Positions 1-12,724 of a stretch of DNA of 64,000 nucleotides are shown in pieces. A program made the translations under genes and the position numbers. Where the stretch lies: contig NW_003314303.1 in NCBI RefSeq assembly GCF_000143415.4, positions 172,645 to 236,644 on the forward strand, written 5' to 3'. The number at the start of each line of letters is the position of its first letter. Positions within the stretch are counted from its first letter, which is position 1. Below the pieces are notes generated by a model. That model did not search any database, had not been told where the DNA came from, and worked only from the letters and a program-made list of their open reading frames with translations. The DNA is from Selaginella moellendorffii. Taxonomy: Eukaryota; Streptophyta; Lycopodiopsida; Selaginellales; Selaginellaceae.

Positions 1-580
1 AAATGTTGCCCCAAAGTCCCAGACTATGAAAAGGAAGAGGAGCCGTCCTCTAGCGTAGGGACCAAGGATATAGTCATGTGAGGAGGAAGTCCCAGAGCAC
101 CGTGGGACTTAGTGGTTGGGCTTGTGGGCCTTGATCCAGTGGCAGTGTTGGTGAACACGGCCATGGATAGAAAGGAACTTGGTGAGGACTAGAAAAGGGA
201 TATTAGTCCTCATGTCTGTGGGCATCCTAAGGATGCTAAGGAGTAGATCTAGAATGATTACTCATGGACGGATGACCTAGTCCTTGAGAGACGGGATTGT
301 GATGTAGGTGGTGTTAGACCACCGATGTGACCAAGGTGATGGGGCATGGCCTTAGCATAACAGACTGATATGTCGATGTTACCTTGGGGTGTTGGTCATG
401 GGATCGGACACATGGAGCACTTGGACCAAGTGCAAAGGTTGAGTGGCGGGGATGCCATTCTCAGGGCTAGCAAGCCCAAGTTCGAAATAGGACTTATGGA
501 GGTTGTGAATGAGACTCCTGCAAGTGGTCGAAGGTGTGGTTAAGTGACTAAAGTAGAATGGAATAAATTAGTCGCTTACA
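1..580 (+). mobile_element. 3' part of an LTR (family B), plus orientation
   Basis: This stretch is the reverse complement, at roughly 90% by eye, of 11716-12296. Landmarks matched in both copies include the first ~12 bases after position 4 and the end at CTTACA (575-580). The minus-strand copy is followed by a primer-binding site, so the end at 580 is the 3' end of an LTR. No primer site follows here. This is therefore a 3' LTR or solo LTR whose start lies left of the window. No gene is seen in it. Confidence 0.75.
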
Positions 581-633
581 CCAACCTTGTGGATAAGCAG
601 ATCTGCAACACATTTCCAGGGTACTGATTTTAA

Positions 634-1040
634 ACTCCATCAGTGATGCAAGTCTTGCTTGAGCTCTATTGCCCACCAAATGGTGTTGTGATTGATTGCA
701 CAGCAGGTAGAAGTTCTATGGTGGAGGCAGCACGTGATTTTGGTAGGTAGGTGTTTGTTATTGAAGAACATCATTTCTTCAAATGCTAGCTCAGAGGATT
801 TTGTGAGTTGCCTCCAATCTCAAGGAGGTAAATTATTTTTATTAAAATTTCAATATATGTTTAATTCTATTTTATAGATTACAATCATCTGGAGTTCCTA
901 GAATTGGAGGCTTTGGAAGTCTCCCTGACTATGCAGAAGCTATGGCTCAACATATGCAAGGTGAACCTTCCCCACAATACCAATATAAGAGGAAGCATAA
1001 AAGAAATCAATATGTTGATGATGAGGCAGAAGAAAGTTAA
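634..1040 (+). pseudogene. C-terminal fragment of a methyltransferase-like gene
   Basis: The frame from 634 reads a run resembling motif X plus motif I of beta-type (N4/N6) DNA methylases: C-P-P-N-G, then V-I-D-C-T-A-G, then M-V-E-A-A-R-D-F-G-R and V-F-V-I-E. A plausible intron lies at 828-877 (GT...TATAG). The second exon (878-1040) continues in frame to a basic/acidic tail ending D-D-E-A-E-E-S and TAA. Two in-frame stops (TAG at 748 and 787) break it, and nothing upstream of 634 reads on. The family assignment rests only on the motif pattern. A partner fragment, apparently from an earlier part of the same kind of protein, lies on the minus strand at 13408-13735. The piece is probably a dead repeat copy. 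Confidence 0.45.
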
Positions 1041-1323
1041 TTGCATCCTTACATAAAATGCAAAGTTTGTTATATGTCAGATGTTTGTGAAAGTGTCAAA
1101 TATCAGTATCAGTGTTAGACATCATAATTGCAAATTATCATTCTCATATGTCGCCATCACTTTGCAATGCTTATGTGTTGCCATCTCCTCCTTCAACATT
1201 TTGTAAACAATTGTATGTCATATGATAGCACCTTCTAGAAAAAATTATGTTACCTACAACTTATATCATTTTATTATATTTTTTCTTTTAATGCTGACAA
1301 TACTATAGTATAGTAAGGTAATT

Positions 1324-1875
1324 TTAGATCTTACATTCCACTGTATAGTGGCTTAAAAACCCATATTTTGCACTAGTTGATGCAGTGTTTCCTAAGGGGA
1401 TGTTGTTCCTCACTATGAAGTGGTAGTGGGTGTGTGTTCGTAACTCATTCTTGAATCTATTGTACATCCACACGTGCACATTTTCCAGACCCACTGTTAG
1501 GCAATTCTTACAATGCTTATGAAAAGTTTGTAAACCCATAGAGCCATTTGTCTTGTCCAAGAAAAAGTAGCATAATGCACACCAAATGTAATAGCATTTT
1601 GTGCTTTCAAGTAGTCCTACTATGTCAAGAGCAAGATCTTGCAAAAACATGTGGTATTGCTCTTGAAGCGCTGAAGGCAATCCCTCTTTAGTAGCAAGAT
1701 TTGGAATTTCATATATAGAGAGCTCTAGTTCAACTTCACTAGAGCCCTTAATAAAAAAAAGATTGTTATGTGGAGGTGAAGGTGGAATGTTGGTAGAACT
1801 TGGGGATGGAGGTGGAGATTGATATGAAATGTTGGGGGACCAAGTATGAGTAGCAATGACTTTCCTTCGAGCCAT
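1324..1875 (-). CDS. Hypothetical protein, 183 residues, unknown
   Basis: This is an open frame from an ATG at 1875 to TAG at 1324. The start M-A-R-R-K was preferred over a further upstream start because the basic Pro/Ser-rich N-terminus follows directly. Residues ~20-45 are rich in P and S, and the rest is a mixed sequence with several Cys, His and Tyr residues. I recognise no domain. It sits between the methylase-like pseudogene and a decayed retrotransposon, so it may be part of a repeat rather than a host gene. Base composition is AT-rich like the surroundings. A continuation by splicing cannot be excluded. Confidence 0.3.
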   Translation of the reverse strand: MARRKVIATHTWSPNISYQSPPPSPSSTNIPPSPPHNNLFFIKGSSEVELELSIYEIPNLATKEGLPSALQEQYHMFLQDLALDIVGLLESTKCYYIWCALCYFFLDKTNGSMGLQTFHKHCKNCLTVGLENVHVWMYNRFKNELRTHTHYHFIVRNNIPLGNTASTSAKYGFLSHYTVECKI

Positions 1876-2144
1876 TTTAATACAAACTTCTAAGGAGCTC
1901 AAGGAGAACAAAAAAACTATGATGACTATAACTTTTCTAGATACTTTATATACTAAGTTTTAGTCTTGAGAATGAGATTTATTTATTATGACATTGAGAT
2001 TCTTTAAATGTTAATCTTGGAAGTGGGGCTTCATAATCATAACTTTTTTGTAAACATAAGATCTTCTAGAATTTTAGATTATCATGTATACATATGCTCT
2101 ATCATTATGATGAAATCCTACTTTGTTACACATATTGTCGTGAA

Positions 2145-3265
2145 TGTGATTTCGGGTATCGAAAGTTACTTGTCAACCAGTCCTTACGGACACTCTTACC
2201 TTACTACCACGACGGCAGAAGGTCGGTATTGCTGGACCTTTTATCAGTTCCTCTTGTGCTAGTGGAGTTAACTGGGCATTTCGAGTGTACTTAGACCAGA
2301 CGAGCATAAGGACGGAATTCCTAAGTGTTATTAGCTAAGCATATTTAGCCCGGTAAAGAGTTCCCGTCTCGTTATGTCTTGCACTGGCTAATGAATAGAA
2401 CCTTCACGTATTGAGATTAGTCCCTCAATATTGCTGGATGATAGCTTACCGTGTCTGCCAAACACCCTCGCTATTGTCTTAGTCTCATTTCGGTCCTAAA
2501 TGCTAATTATGGAAAGTGTCTAGATTTGCTCATTTGGCATATCTACAGAATGTAGAGATTTTCCTAAACACAATGGTGTTCGTCCTGTGTCCAAATTCGC
2601 AATTTAGTGCCATTTTATATTTAGTAAGTTTCGAGCTTGTCCCAGAGACTAACTCCTGATACTAAGGGAGGCTTGGGGTGAAAGCCCAAAGCGTGTGTTC
2701 CTCAAGGCGAGGGGGGAGGGGCTGTGGGGGGTTCCAAATGTATAATAGGGATAGTGAGTAGGTCGGGCATAGCCGACCAACCTGAGGCATAGTTTAGCTC
2801 CCGCTTGCGTGCCTATCTTTGTTCTGCGTCCGGCTTGGGTCCAAGCCCAAGTTCCATTCCATGCTAGCTGGTGGAGTACCCATATCCTCACGTTAGGCCA
2901 CCGGTATGCTGAAATAGTGCTAGACTCCGTTTAGCTCCGTTTTGCGTGTTGGTCCTGGCATTGGGATGCTGGTTACTCTAGGACTGTTCCAAGTCGCTCC
3001 GGGCTCCTGTCCCTTTGCTCCTTGGGCTGTATACTCGGAAGTTGCTCTGTGGTTCGGTTCCGTCACTCCTCAGCTCCATGCTTGGGAGTTTGGCACCAAT
3101 CCTTCGTTCAGTGGCCCAAGGCCCTGAAACTTAGGACTGTCTTATAGACACGTGGCATGTGACATGTGGCATATGACACATGGCACATGGGTTTAAGTTC
3201 CGCTCTGTGGTGTTATCCTATGGTAAATCACCATAGGATAAAGGGTAAAAACCATGTGCGCTACA
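2145..3265 (+). repeat. 5' LTR of element A
   Basis: Direct repeat of 8208-9346, bounded by TGTGA and GCTACA. It contains a G-rich run near 2707-2740 and a short tandem array of G-box-like CACGTGGCAT / CATGTGGCAT units near 3150-3190. Its middle (around 2660-2760) is also similar to the LTR of family B near 12640-12715 on the opposite strand, so the two LTR families are related. Confidence 0.85.
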
Positions 3266-3267
3266 TT

Positions 3268-3278
3268 TGGTATCAGAG
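3268..3278 (+). other. Primer-binding site, initiator tRNA-Met type
   Basis: TGGTATCAGAG is the usual complement of the 3' end of plant initiator tRNA-Met. It lies two bases after the end of the 5' LTR, the position expected for minus-strand priming. Confidence 0.85.
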
Positions 3279-6200
3279 GATGAGTCTCAGCGAGTACTAT
3301 TCAATAAGATTGGGCAACTAGTCTCGTTGCATACGTAGAGATGAAAACGATGATCCGAGTGGGTACACGTTTGGGTGCAAATACTTCGCAATTGTTCCTT
3401 AGGTATGGATTTGGTTACCTTTCTGTACTGTAATAATGTGAGCTTGCTCTTGGGCTCATAAAGAATGATTGAGTTGTTCCAGTAGCACGAGTTTTCGCTT
3501 GGGCTTGTGAGTGAGGCACATTAGCAACTCGAGGTTACCCATTGAGTTGGCAGGATTAATGTTAGCCTATCGGTGGTTCCATGAGTTGTTCCATGTACCA
3601 TAGGTAAAAAGTGAACCTTCCCTGGGTTTTCTATGAATGGCAAATAGGCTGGTCCATAGTTGTTTAGCGTGGCACTAGTGGATCCTTCCTAGGCATGATT
3701 ATAAGTGGATCAATCAAGACTGTAGGGATTAGTCTATTGGTTCAAGTAGTCATTACTATGTTCTCTCATAAACTTTTCTTAGATTAAACTGAAGGCAGTG
3801 CAAACGCAAACTTGAGGTTTAGTCAAAGTTAAGACCAAAAAGAGAGTTGTCAGGGACGAAAGATCAAACACGTAAATCATTTTCTTTTTCTTGGAGAGAT
3901 GATTTGCAATGAGGTGTGACTCATTGCTCGTATTCACATTATACAATCAAGAGTCCCTACCTTGATGCATGTTGGTTATGATGGTCTTACAAGTGGTGAG
4001 TTATGGGATGGATAGCAGTGAAGCGCTAAACCATTTTGTCTAAGCTTGCTATTGAAGACTTAGGTTGCAATGCTCAATTCTTTTCTAAGGAATCTTGCTA
4101 TTGCTCCTTGAGTAGTTGGTGTTGGATTAGTTTTGAGATTGGTTAGATAGAGAGTGGCATGAGCTTGTCTGTGTTGTGAACAAAAGTTAGTGGTGTTGGT
4201 GTTGTAAATCTCTATTGGTGGAGTGTGGCATTTATGTTGCATTTTGTCAAATTGAGTTGGCACTTGATACTCACATAAACATTTGTAGTAGTGACATGGG
4301 CATTGCTCGTGGTGTTGCTTGATTGATGATCAAGACATTGTGATTTTCATATCATATTCATGTGATAATGAGTAATGTGTTTACGAAGTTGCTTGGTTAA
4401 ATGATGATCAACCCCAAAGTGGTTGATAGTGAAGCTAGTCTACTTGCATGAAGTAGCATTGAGGTAGCTTTAATTGGATTTTCGGTGATGGTCCATTATA
4501 CTAATCTTATGTTGGTACCTTGTTTCCTTGAGTTTGCCCATTAGGTGTTAGAAAAAGGTTATAGCATTCACTTGCTATGACTTGTCGGTTTATCTGTTAA
4601 CACTTGGAGTAGATTGTTGGATGGAGAAAATGTGTAGTTGGGGCATTGATATCACTAGCACTTGTGTTAGTGGAAGTGGCATTGTTATTTCAAGTGATGA
4701 GGAATTTTCCTTAGACCTTGATTTTCCATGTCATTTTTCTTATTAGTGTTTTGGCTTCACATTAAATCTTGAAAGTGATTGAAGAAGAGTGTTAGTACAA
4801 TGTGGATATCCGAAAATGTGGTTTTCGTGATCAAGCCTTGGATGTTTATTTTGCACTTTGCGAATATCGGTGCTAGATATCGGTTAGATGGGCAAAAATG
4901 TTTGATGCTTAAGTATATTGTTGGATCATAAGAATTTGTGTTAAGGTGAACCTATGTGAAGTTGTTTGTAAGAGGAAGTTGGTTGAGTTTTGAAAGTTTG
5001 CAATCCTGGACTGAGAGTCATTCTTTCTCTAGGATGGAAATTTTCCACAAATTTTCTTAGACTTCTCCAATGGCTGATCTGTTGGTCACTTTGCCGAAAA
5101 CCATTTCGTTTTTGTAAGCCAGTACAAACTAGTGAAGGGGTTGGAATTGACTTCAGTTAGCTTAGACTTTGGTAGGTAGTTTGTATGATGCAACCCAAAA
5201 GGGATGCTGACTTTTGGGGCTAAGGCAATTGAGTTGGATAGAGTATAGAATTGGTATAGAAAAGTAGCTGTTGCGCTTTTCTAAGAAGGGTGACCCTTGT
5301 GCCTTTCTTTTGTAGCATTATGTTCGATGGCAAGTTGCACCTTGCATTTTGTTAAGACTCTATGAGAGTAGTGAGCTCTCACTGATCTTGACTTGGTCTT
5401 GGTGGCTTTGCGCCTTGGCTAAGGATAGTGATGTCCAACTTAGTTGTTTGAGGTTGAGATGTTGGTACCCGTACTATAACTTTGTCTATGAAAAGGTTGT
5501 GTACCGATATGAGTTCATCTTATGGTCTTCACTTTAGTTTCGACTGAGTGTTGATCATATAGCTAGCCTCTTCAAGGCATGCTCAGAGCTATTGGCTAGA
5601 CGCATTAGTGAGCTTATTGCGGTTGAGTTGGATTCGAGCGATCATTGAGTTTGTGCTTGTCTATGAACTTTTATCTCGTACTTGGGGTATCACGTTCATG
5701 TTGAACAAGTATATAACTTGATGATAAGAGTTGGTGTTTGGGTGTTGTGAAGGCAAGTTGAAGAGTGATTGTTAGTTGCTTTGATTACTTATAGACTTCA
5801 TCAAGGACTGTTGACACTTGCTTTGCTTGATGATGATTTAGCAGTGATGGGCTTGCTTACCGGATGGTGTTGCGGAGGATCGTGTCATTAGACTTACATG
5901 GTTTCTCCATATTGGTATATCGATTCCACCTTTGTTGATATCATTTGGTTGCGTTTAGTTTGTGGTGTAGGATTTCATTGAGTCTTGGACGTGGCGAATC
6001 ACTTCTTGATGAAGTGTTATCTGTAACTGAGTTTTGCTGAAGGATTAGTCTCGGATACTGACTAAAGTATCTTCGACTTTGGTTAGCTTGGTTGCTAAAA
6101 AGTTTTGGGTGGTGATTCACTCTTGCTTTCTTCTAGTTTTGTTATGGTGTTGATGGCATTGAAGTGATGCTTTATCATTGATATTGTTGATATTGAGACT

Positions 6201-8207
6201 AGAGTGAAATGAGATATCCTTCAAAGGATTAATATTGAGTTTCATTAGTCTTGTTGAAAATAGTGTTGATGATTTGGCTTTAGCTTTGCGTTGTTGGCAT
6301 TCATTTGCTAGTTAGCAACTATATTAACGTTCTAACGAGCTAAGTGGCAAGTTTGAGTTAGATGTGTTTTAGACAAAATTGTTTAGTAGGGGTTGAGTTT
6401 TGAGCTTTTCCTTGAAAAGTGATTTAGTGACGAACTATACTAGCTTTACGAGAGGAAGAGTTAGCGATTGATATTAAAGTGATTGAATCCTTATTGGATT
6501 TCAGTTGGGATATGTCGATCGTTGATGATTCTTCTTGTGCTTGTTATGAAGTGAGTTACGTCTTGCTATAAATAGATTCATGGAGGATAGTTTAGTGATC
6601 ACTTGTTAGGCATAGCTCCATTATGCTTAACTTTTGGATTTATGCAGAAATGCTCTTCATTAGCTTTGGCATTATGAAATTTAGCTTATGGATGTGTTGA
6701 GGAAGACATTGTAAGTTGCACCATGATTTCTTCTTTAGCATTGAAGTTAACTTTTATGAGACTCGTGATCATTATTAGGCAAGACTTGGTTATAAGCTTT
6801 TTCAAGCTTATGGTTCCTTGAGTTTTGTGCTCATTGTTCCATTTGTTAGAAGTTGTTGGGGAAGGCATTTTGGCTCCTAGCTTCGATGTTGAAGTTGGCT
6901 TTTGCATCTAGCAATCATTGATGATGATTGACTGTCATCTAGGATAGTTGATTATCCTTGTCAAAGGTTTTGCTTGATTATCGTTGATCTAGAATGATTT
7001 GCTATTCTTTAGGATGGTGGATTCCTTCTTAGATGATGATTCTGCATATATCTTTTTGATGGGATGATTGATGATCTTTCATGATGGTTAGTTGTTTTCT
7101 TTGATAGATAATGGCTTTTCGCAATACCACATGTTCTTTGTGGTTTGCTTTGGATTGGTCTCTTGGGTTTGAGACATCAGTGGGATGTTGCCGATGCTTG
7201 CTTAAGCAACTTTGGTTCCTTGGTATTATTGACCGGGATCTATTCAGATTGGCTAGTGCAATAGTTAGCATGAATAAGTGTTTGTTAGTCTTACCGCATT
7301 CATTATGTTCTGTTGATTGTTGCTCGGGTTAGTTTTAATAGGTTAGGATGTTGTTTCCTTTGGGTGATACACTCGTGAGCATTATGCTTGTCAGTCGATG
7401 ATACTTTGTGTTCTTTAAGTTATCTTTAGTAAATTGTTTGGCATACTCTCTACTATCTTTGGTAGTTAAGTTTCATCATTAAGTTTCTTTGATGATATAC
7501 TTGCTATTGAATTTTGTTGGATGGTGATTCCTATGTTTTCCACTTATGATGATCTTGGTGGTTCCTATCCTATACTACTGGATTATCGGATGATAACTTA
7601 ATTGGAATCCTTTTGTATTCACTGATAATTAAGTCTTTTAGATATCATTGTCTATGACTTTGATATTGTCCATCTATTGATCTTTGAGTTGGGCCAGTAT
7701 AGGCAGACTGGCTTTGGCACTTCCTGTGCATGTTGAAATCTTTAGTCATGGGGTAGCTACTGTAGACTAATCACATCACCCTCCTCTTTGTCGATATTCC
7801 TTATTTCATTGAAAGGGTGTGACCATGTAAACAACTCTAACTGCCTGTTTACAGTAGTCTATCTAAACCTTACCGACAGGTTTGGTTTTTTTTCTCATGA
7901 GGGTTGGGGCCTCTGGCTTCTCTCTCTATATCCTTGCGGGCAAGGGCGTATCACACTTTTGTAGCTGGGTGACACCTAGAGCAGCAAGGATGGCTGACTC
8001 CATTGGTCTTTTCCTTGTCAGCAACAGCCGGAAGGTGTCTGAGCTGGTAGCGCATCCCCATTCGACAAAGAGGTTACTTTAACTCATTTAAGTTGGTGCA
8101 TTTCTCACATAGTGTGAGTACCATGAACTTTTTCGAGAGTTGTTTCCTTGGCGGTATTCTAGACTCGAGTATGCATTGACGAGGACGTTGATCTTCCCTG
8201 TCACAAA

Positions 8208-9346
8208 TGTGACTTCGGGTATCGAAAGTTACCTGTCGACCAGTCCTTACAGACACTCTTACCTTACTGCCACGATGGCAGGAGGTCGGTATTGCTGTAC
8301 CCTTTATCAGTCCCTCTTGTGCTAGTGGAGTTAATTGGGCATTTTGAGTGTACTTAGATTGGACAAGCATAAGGATGGAATTCCTATGTGTTATTAGCTA
8401 AGCATACTTAGCCCGGTAAGGAGTTCCTGTTTCATTATGTCTTGCACTGGCTAGTGACAAAAACCCTCTTGTATTGAGATTAGTCCTTCAATATCGCTGG
8501 ATGATAGCTTACCGTGTCTGCCAAACACCCTTGCTATCATGCCCTTTGTCTTAGTCTCATTTCGGTCCCAAATGCTAATTATGGAAAGTGTCTAGATTTG
8601 CTCATTTGGCATATCTACAGAATGTAGAGATTGTCCTAAACACAATGGTGTTTGTCCTGTGTCTAAATTCGCAATTTAGTGCTATTCTATATTTAATAAG
8701 TTTCAAGCTTGTCCCAGAGACTAACTCCTGATACTAAGGGAGGCTTGGGGTGAAAGCCCAAAGTGTGTGTTCCTCAAGGGGGGGGGTGGGGGGCTGTGGG
8801 GGGTTCCAAATGTATAGTAGGGATAGTGGGTACGTCGGGCATGGCCAACCAACCTGAGGCATAGTTTAGCTCCCGCTTGCGTGCCTGTCTTTGTTCTGCG
8901 TCCAGCTTGGGTCCAAGCCCAAGTTCCATTCCATGCTAGCTGGTGGAGTACCCATATCCTCATGTTAGGCCACCGGTATGCTGAAATAGCGCCAGACTCC
9001 ATTTGGCTCCATTTTGCGTGTTAGTCCTGGCATTGGGATGCTAGTTACTCTAGGACTGTTCCAAGTCGCTCCGGGCTTCTGTCCCTTTGCTCCTTGGGCT
9101 GTATGCTCAGGAGTTGCTCCGTGGTTCGGTTCCGTCACTCCTTAGCTCCATGCTTGGGAGTTTGGCACCAATCCTTCATTCAGTGGCCCAAGGCCCTGAA
9201 ACTCAGGTTCCACACCACTGTCCTATGGACACGTGGCATGTGACACATGGCATATGACACGTGGCACATAGGTTTAGGTTCCGCTCCATGGTGTTATCCT
9301 ATGGTAAATCACCATAGGATAAAGGGTAAAAACCACGTGCGCTACA
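8208..9346 (+). repeat. 3' LTR of element A
   Basis: Second copy of the 2145-3265 repeat, with many substitutions and small indels, including an expanded G homopolymer at about 8779-8800. No clear polypurine tract precedes it, which fits the decay of the element. Confidence 0.85.
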
Positions 9347-11715
9347 CATATATTCTTTTCTACACATACCAAATGTCTAGGGAAATAGACTACAAGGAAA
9401 TATAAACCATATTCCTCTGACTTGCCAATCTCGCTTGGCAAGTCCTTCGACCACTGTAACATGGTTCCTGCATAAGCGTGAAAGTCCTTGACCATCGACT
9501 TTCGTTCAAAGCCCTCTCTTTGAACACTCGGGAACTACTTCCCTAACCTTGATAGCCTTGCTTCATGGCAAGCTTCAAGACCACACTTCTGTTGTGCCAT
9601 TCTAGTTTCGTACGTTCCATGAACCATTTACACTTGGCCTTTTTAAGTATTAAGCTACCTAAAATCGTCTTTGGGAACCTTGAAGGAACTCTGTTCCTTA
9701 GCTTGCTAAAGCCTCCCTTTTCGCAAGCTTTCTAGTTGCCATATAGTCTAGTATGGACAATTCCATATTTTACACTTTCCATGGCATCACGGTTGCTAGC
9801 AATAACACCCTCGAGCCCCCACTTGATTCTCCACTCCCAGCTGGCATAACCAGCCTTGGTCATACCCTTCGATTCCTATGGTTCGGTTCTATCCCTTTAC
9901 TACTTGCTTTTTGGCTTCACATGTTTCCTTCGGTCATTCTCCTCCAGACTAGGAGGATAGCTTTACACTTTCTATCATGCCTTAGCAAGTATTCTTAAGG
10001 ATGAACCTACCTGATAGCCTAGGGAGTAGTTCCTCAATCCAGGTATGCTCACCTTATAATCCCACACACTGGGATTAACGTTGCTGCTCATGGGCCTTCA
10101 CTAGCCTTGCCAAAATTCCATTTTTGGCTTTGTCCAATTCAGGTAAACAGTCTTCTCCTGTCTCTACAACCTTAGACATTTGGATAGAACCTTTTATCCA
10201 TCATTCGCTAGGGACTTAGTCCCTTGGGCCTTATCTATTGCCCTCACGACATCAAACACCACCTCCTGGTGTTCTAGAGTGTTTGGGTGTTCTAAATGAT
10301 GGCCTCTTTGACAATGAGCATTTCCTTTTATAACATTGACTTATTATATCGCAACATAAGCAATTTATCCCTTATAAGAGTATATTTAACTTCCTTATGC
10401 CATTAAGAAGTCTTGGGTAGCTACCTTCTACCAGTTTAACCAATTATCTTGCACCTTTTGCTTAGTTGCCTAATAGTTGTCAAGTCTTACAACTCATTAC
10501 TGGTGCTTCCACACCTCCATCATTGTTTTGGTCACCACACTCTATCACATGCCTTCCAGCTTAGGCTATGCCATTCCCATTTCTGTTGGGATTCCCTTAG
10601 CAAGGGGTTCTTATGAACCCACCAAAATAACCTCAAGGTATCACACCTTGGCACATTTTGTGTCTCCACACCATCGGCCCCACGAGCCTACCCTTATGAC
10701 ACTACTTATTAATGTCTAGGTCTTTGCCAAAATTAATATAGTTGTTTCTTATGCTAACTATCTGTTAGCATCGCACTATAGTGTTTGCCCCTAACTTTGG
10801 GCCAAAGTTGCTTTCTTCTGGGAACATCTTTCCCACGACTTTAGTATGGCACATTCTGCCATCAATGAGATATTTCTTGTTCTCATACTTGGATCTTATG
10901 ATCCTCCCTATACCTTATGGGATACCATACACCTTAGTCCAAATGTTTCAACCAATCCCTTAAGACCATTCCTTGACCCCACTTGAGTCATCCAGCATTT
11001 TAGACTTTGCTAATCCAACAACCTACGAGGTCTTAGTCTTCGAGGTGCCAACTTGCTGGAATAAAACTTCTTGTATTCATGTCTTACTCACAAGGACTAT
11101 CTTTGCAAATGTTACTTCGACACTTGATTTGTTTTCTTGGGGCAACCTTTTGCCCTTTAGGACCACTTGTCCATGTGATGAGAATACTAACTCATCCTCT
11201 AAGTACACCCCCAACTCCTTGGGTTGTTCCAGCATTTATTAGAGGTAGTCTCAGCTACCATTTCAAGGACTTGTGTCCTCTTCTGTATTTGACCTCCCAT
11301 GGTCATCAATTCCGGTCTCAAAGTCATGAGCACTAGCCACAACTATATGAGGGTAATCTTGTGACTCCTTTATTGTTTTGGAGTCTGCATCTTTCCTGTG
11401 ATCCCAATTATAGTTGTTTACCACAACTACATTAGCCCATTTGCTACGTTAAACACTCATCTGGATTACATCCTCAGCTCTCTAAGGAAACCCTTATACT
11501 GTTCCCAATATCCCAAAGTCATTCCCTTACTGGCCCTCTTCCATCCACCACATCGTGCACAAGTTCATGCATGAACTTGAGTGGAGAGCCATGTCCTCTC
11601 AACATGCTACTCCTCGAGGATAGGTCCATATCTGGGACCTTCTAATTCCAATACAAGTGGTGATATGCTTGGCCACCAATAAGAGTTGGACTAAGGAACA
11701 GCTCTGATACGAGGT
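9347..11715 (-). mobile_element. Internal remnant of a minus-strand LTR element (element B)
   Basis: The stretch lies downstream (on the minus strand) of the family-B LTR and its primer site. No long open frame survives. The plus strand is rich in A, C and T, so the sense (minus) strand shows the same T/G-rich skew as the interior of element A. The left limit is the end of element A's 3' LTR. No second family-B LTR in the same orientation is present, so the element is truncated or rearranged. Confidence 0.6.
11701..11712 (-). other. Primer-binding site of element B
   Basis: Read on the minus strand this is TCGTATCAGAGC, one mismatch from the initiator tRNA-Met primer site. It lies three bases after the LTR end at 11716. 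Confidence 0.7.
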
Positions 11716-12658
11716 TGTAAGAGATTAATTTTTTCCATTCTACTTTAGTCACTTAACCACACCTCCAACCACTTGTAGGAGTCTCACTCACAACCTCCAT
11801 AAGTCCTATTTTGGACTTGGGCTTACTAGCCCCGAGAATGGCATCCCCGCCACTCAACCTTTGCACTTGGTCCAAGTGCTCCATGTGTCCGATCCCATGA
11901 CCAACACCCCAAGGTAACATCGACATATCAGTCTGTTATGCTAAGGCCATGCCCCATCACCTTGGTCACATCAGTGGTCTAACACCACCTACATCACAAT
12001 CCCGTCTCTCAAGGACTAGGTCATCCGTCCATGAGTAATCATTCTAGATCTACTCCTTAGCATCCTTAGGATGCCCACAGACATGAGGACTAATATCCCT
12101 TTTCCAGTCCTCACCAAGTTCCTTTCTATCCATGGCCGTGTTCACCAACACTGCCACTGGATCAAGGCCCACAAGCCCGACCATTAAGTCCCAGGGTGTT
12201 TGGGGATTTCCTCCTCACAGGACCATATCCTTGGTCCCTATGCTAGAGGAGGGCTCCTTTTCCTTTTCATAGTCGGAGATTTTGGGGCAACATTTGGAAA
12301 CACCATGGCCTTACGCAAACCTTGGGGGTACTTTCCTCCCCTTCCCCCTTGGGGTGCTCTATCCATGGGCCTAGAGGGAGGTTCCGTTGACCCATCCCAG
12401 GTTTCCAAGTAGGTAGTCCCCCCCCCCCTTGGACTAGGAGTTTGGCCCTTTCGTTCTCCCGAGGGAACTAGAGCTGGTTTTTGAACATTTCACCAAGTTA
12501 CCCCGCTTGTGGGTCCATATTCACTTTAGTCTTGGACTTCCCAGTGGTCAGTTCATCACCCAATACTAGGTATGGCCTTCCTAGGCCAAATTGGCCTTTC
12601 CTGGCCAAACTGGCTCCACTGGGCTCCACCCCCACACTCTCCCTACTATACTTTTGGA

Positions 12659-12680
12659 ACCCCCCCCCCCCCCCCCCCGG
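12659..12680. repeat. Poly-C run
   Basis: About twenty consecutive C followed by five G, inside the family-B LTR. The exact length should be treated with caution, since such runs are prone to sequencing error. Confidence 0.8.
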
Positions 12681-12724
12681 GGGACGATCGCTTTGGGCTT
12701 TCACCCAACAGTCTGTATTAGTAT

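Larger units (their letters stand above)
2145..9346 (+). mobile_element. Decayed LTR retrotransposon (element A)
   Basis: Two direct repeats of about 1.12 and 1.14 kb (2145-3265 and 8208-9346) begin TGTGA and end GCTACA. The left one is followed two bases later by a sequence matching the initiator tRNA-Met primer site. The internal 4.9 kb has no long open frame, so no gag or pol can be read. The LTRs differ at many positions, so the insertion is old. The flanks (GTGAA on the left, CATAT on the right) give no target duplication. The internal sense strand is conspicuously T- and G-rich. Superfamily cannot be decided from the decayed interior. Confidence 0.85.

Noticed and set aside
2140-9351. 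Target-site duplication of element A
   Set aside because: GTGAA on the left and CATAT on the right do not match. Either the ends have decayed or recombination has occurred.
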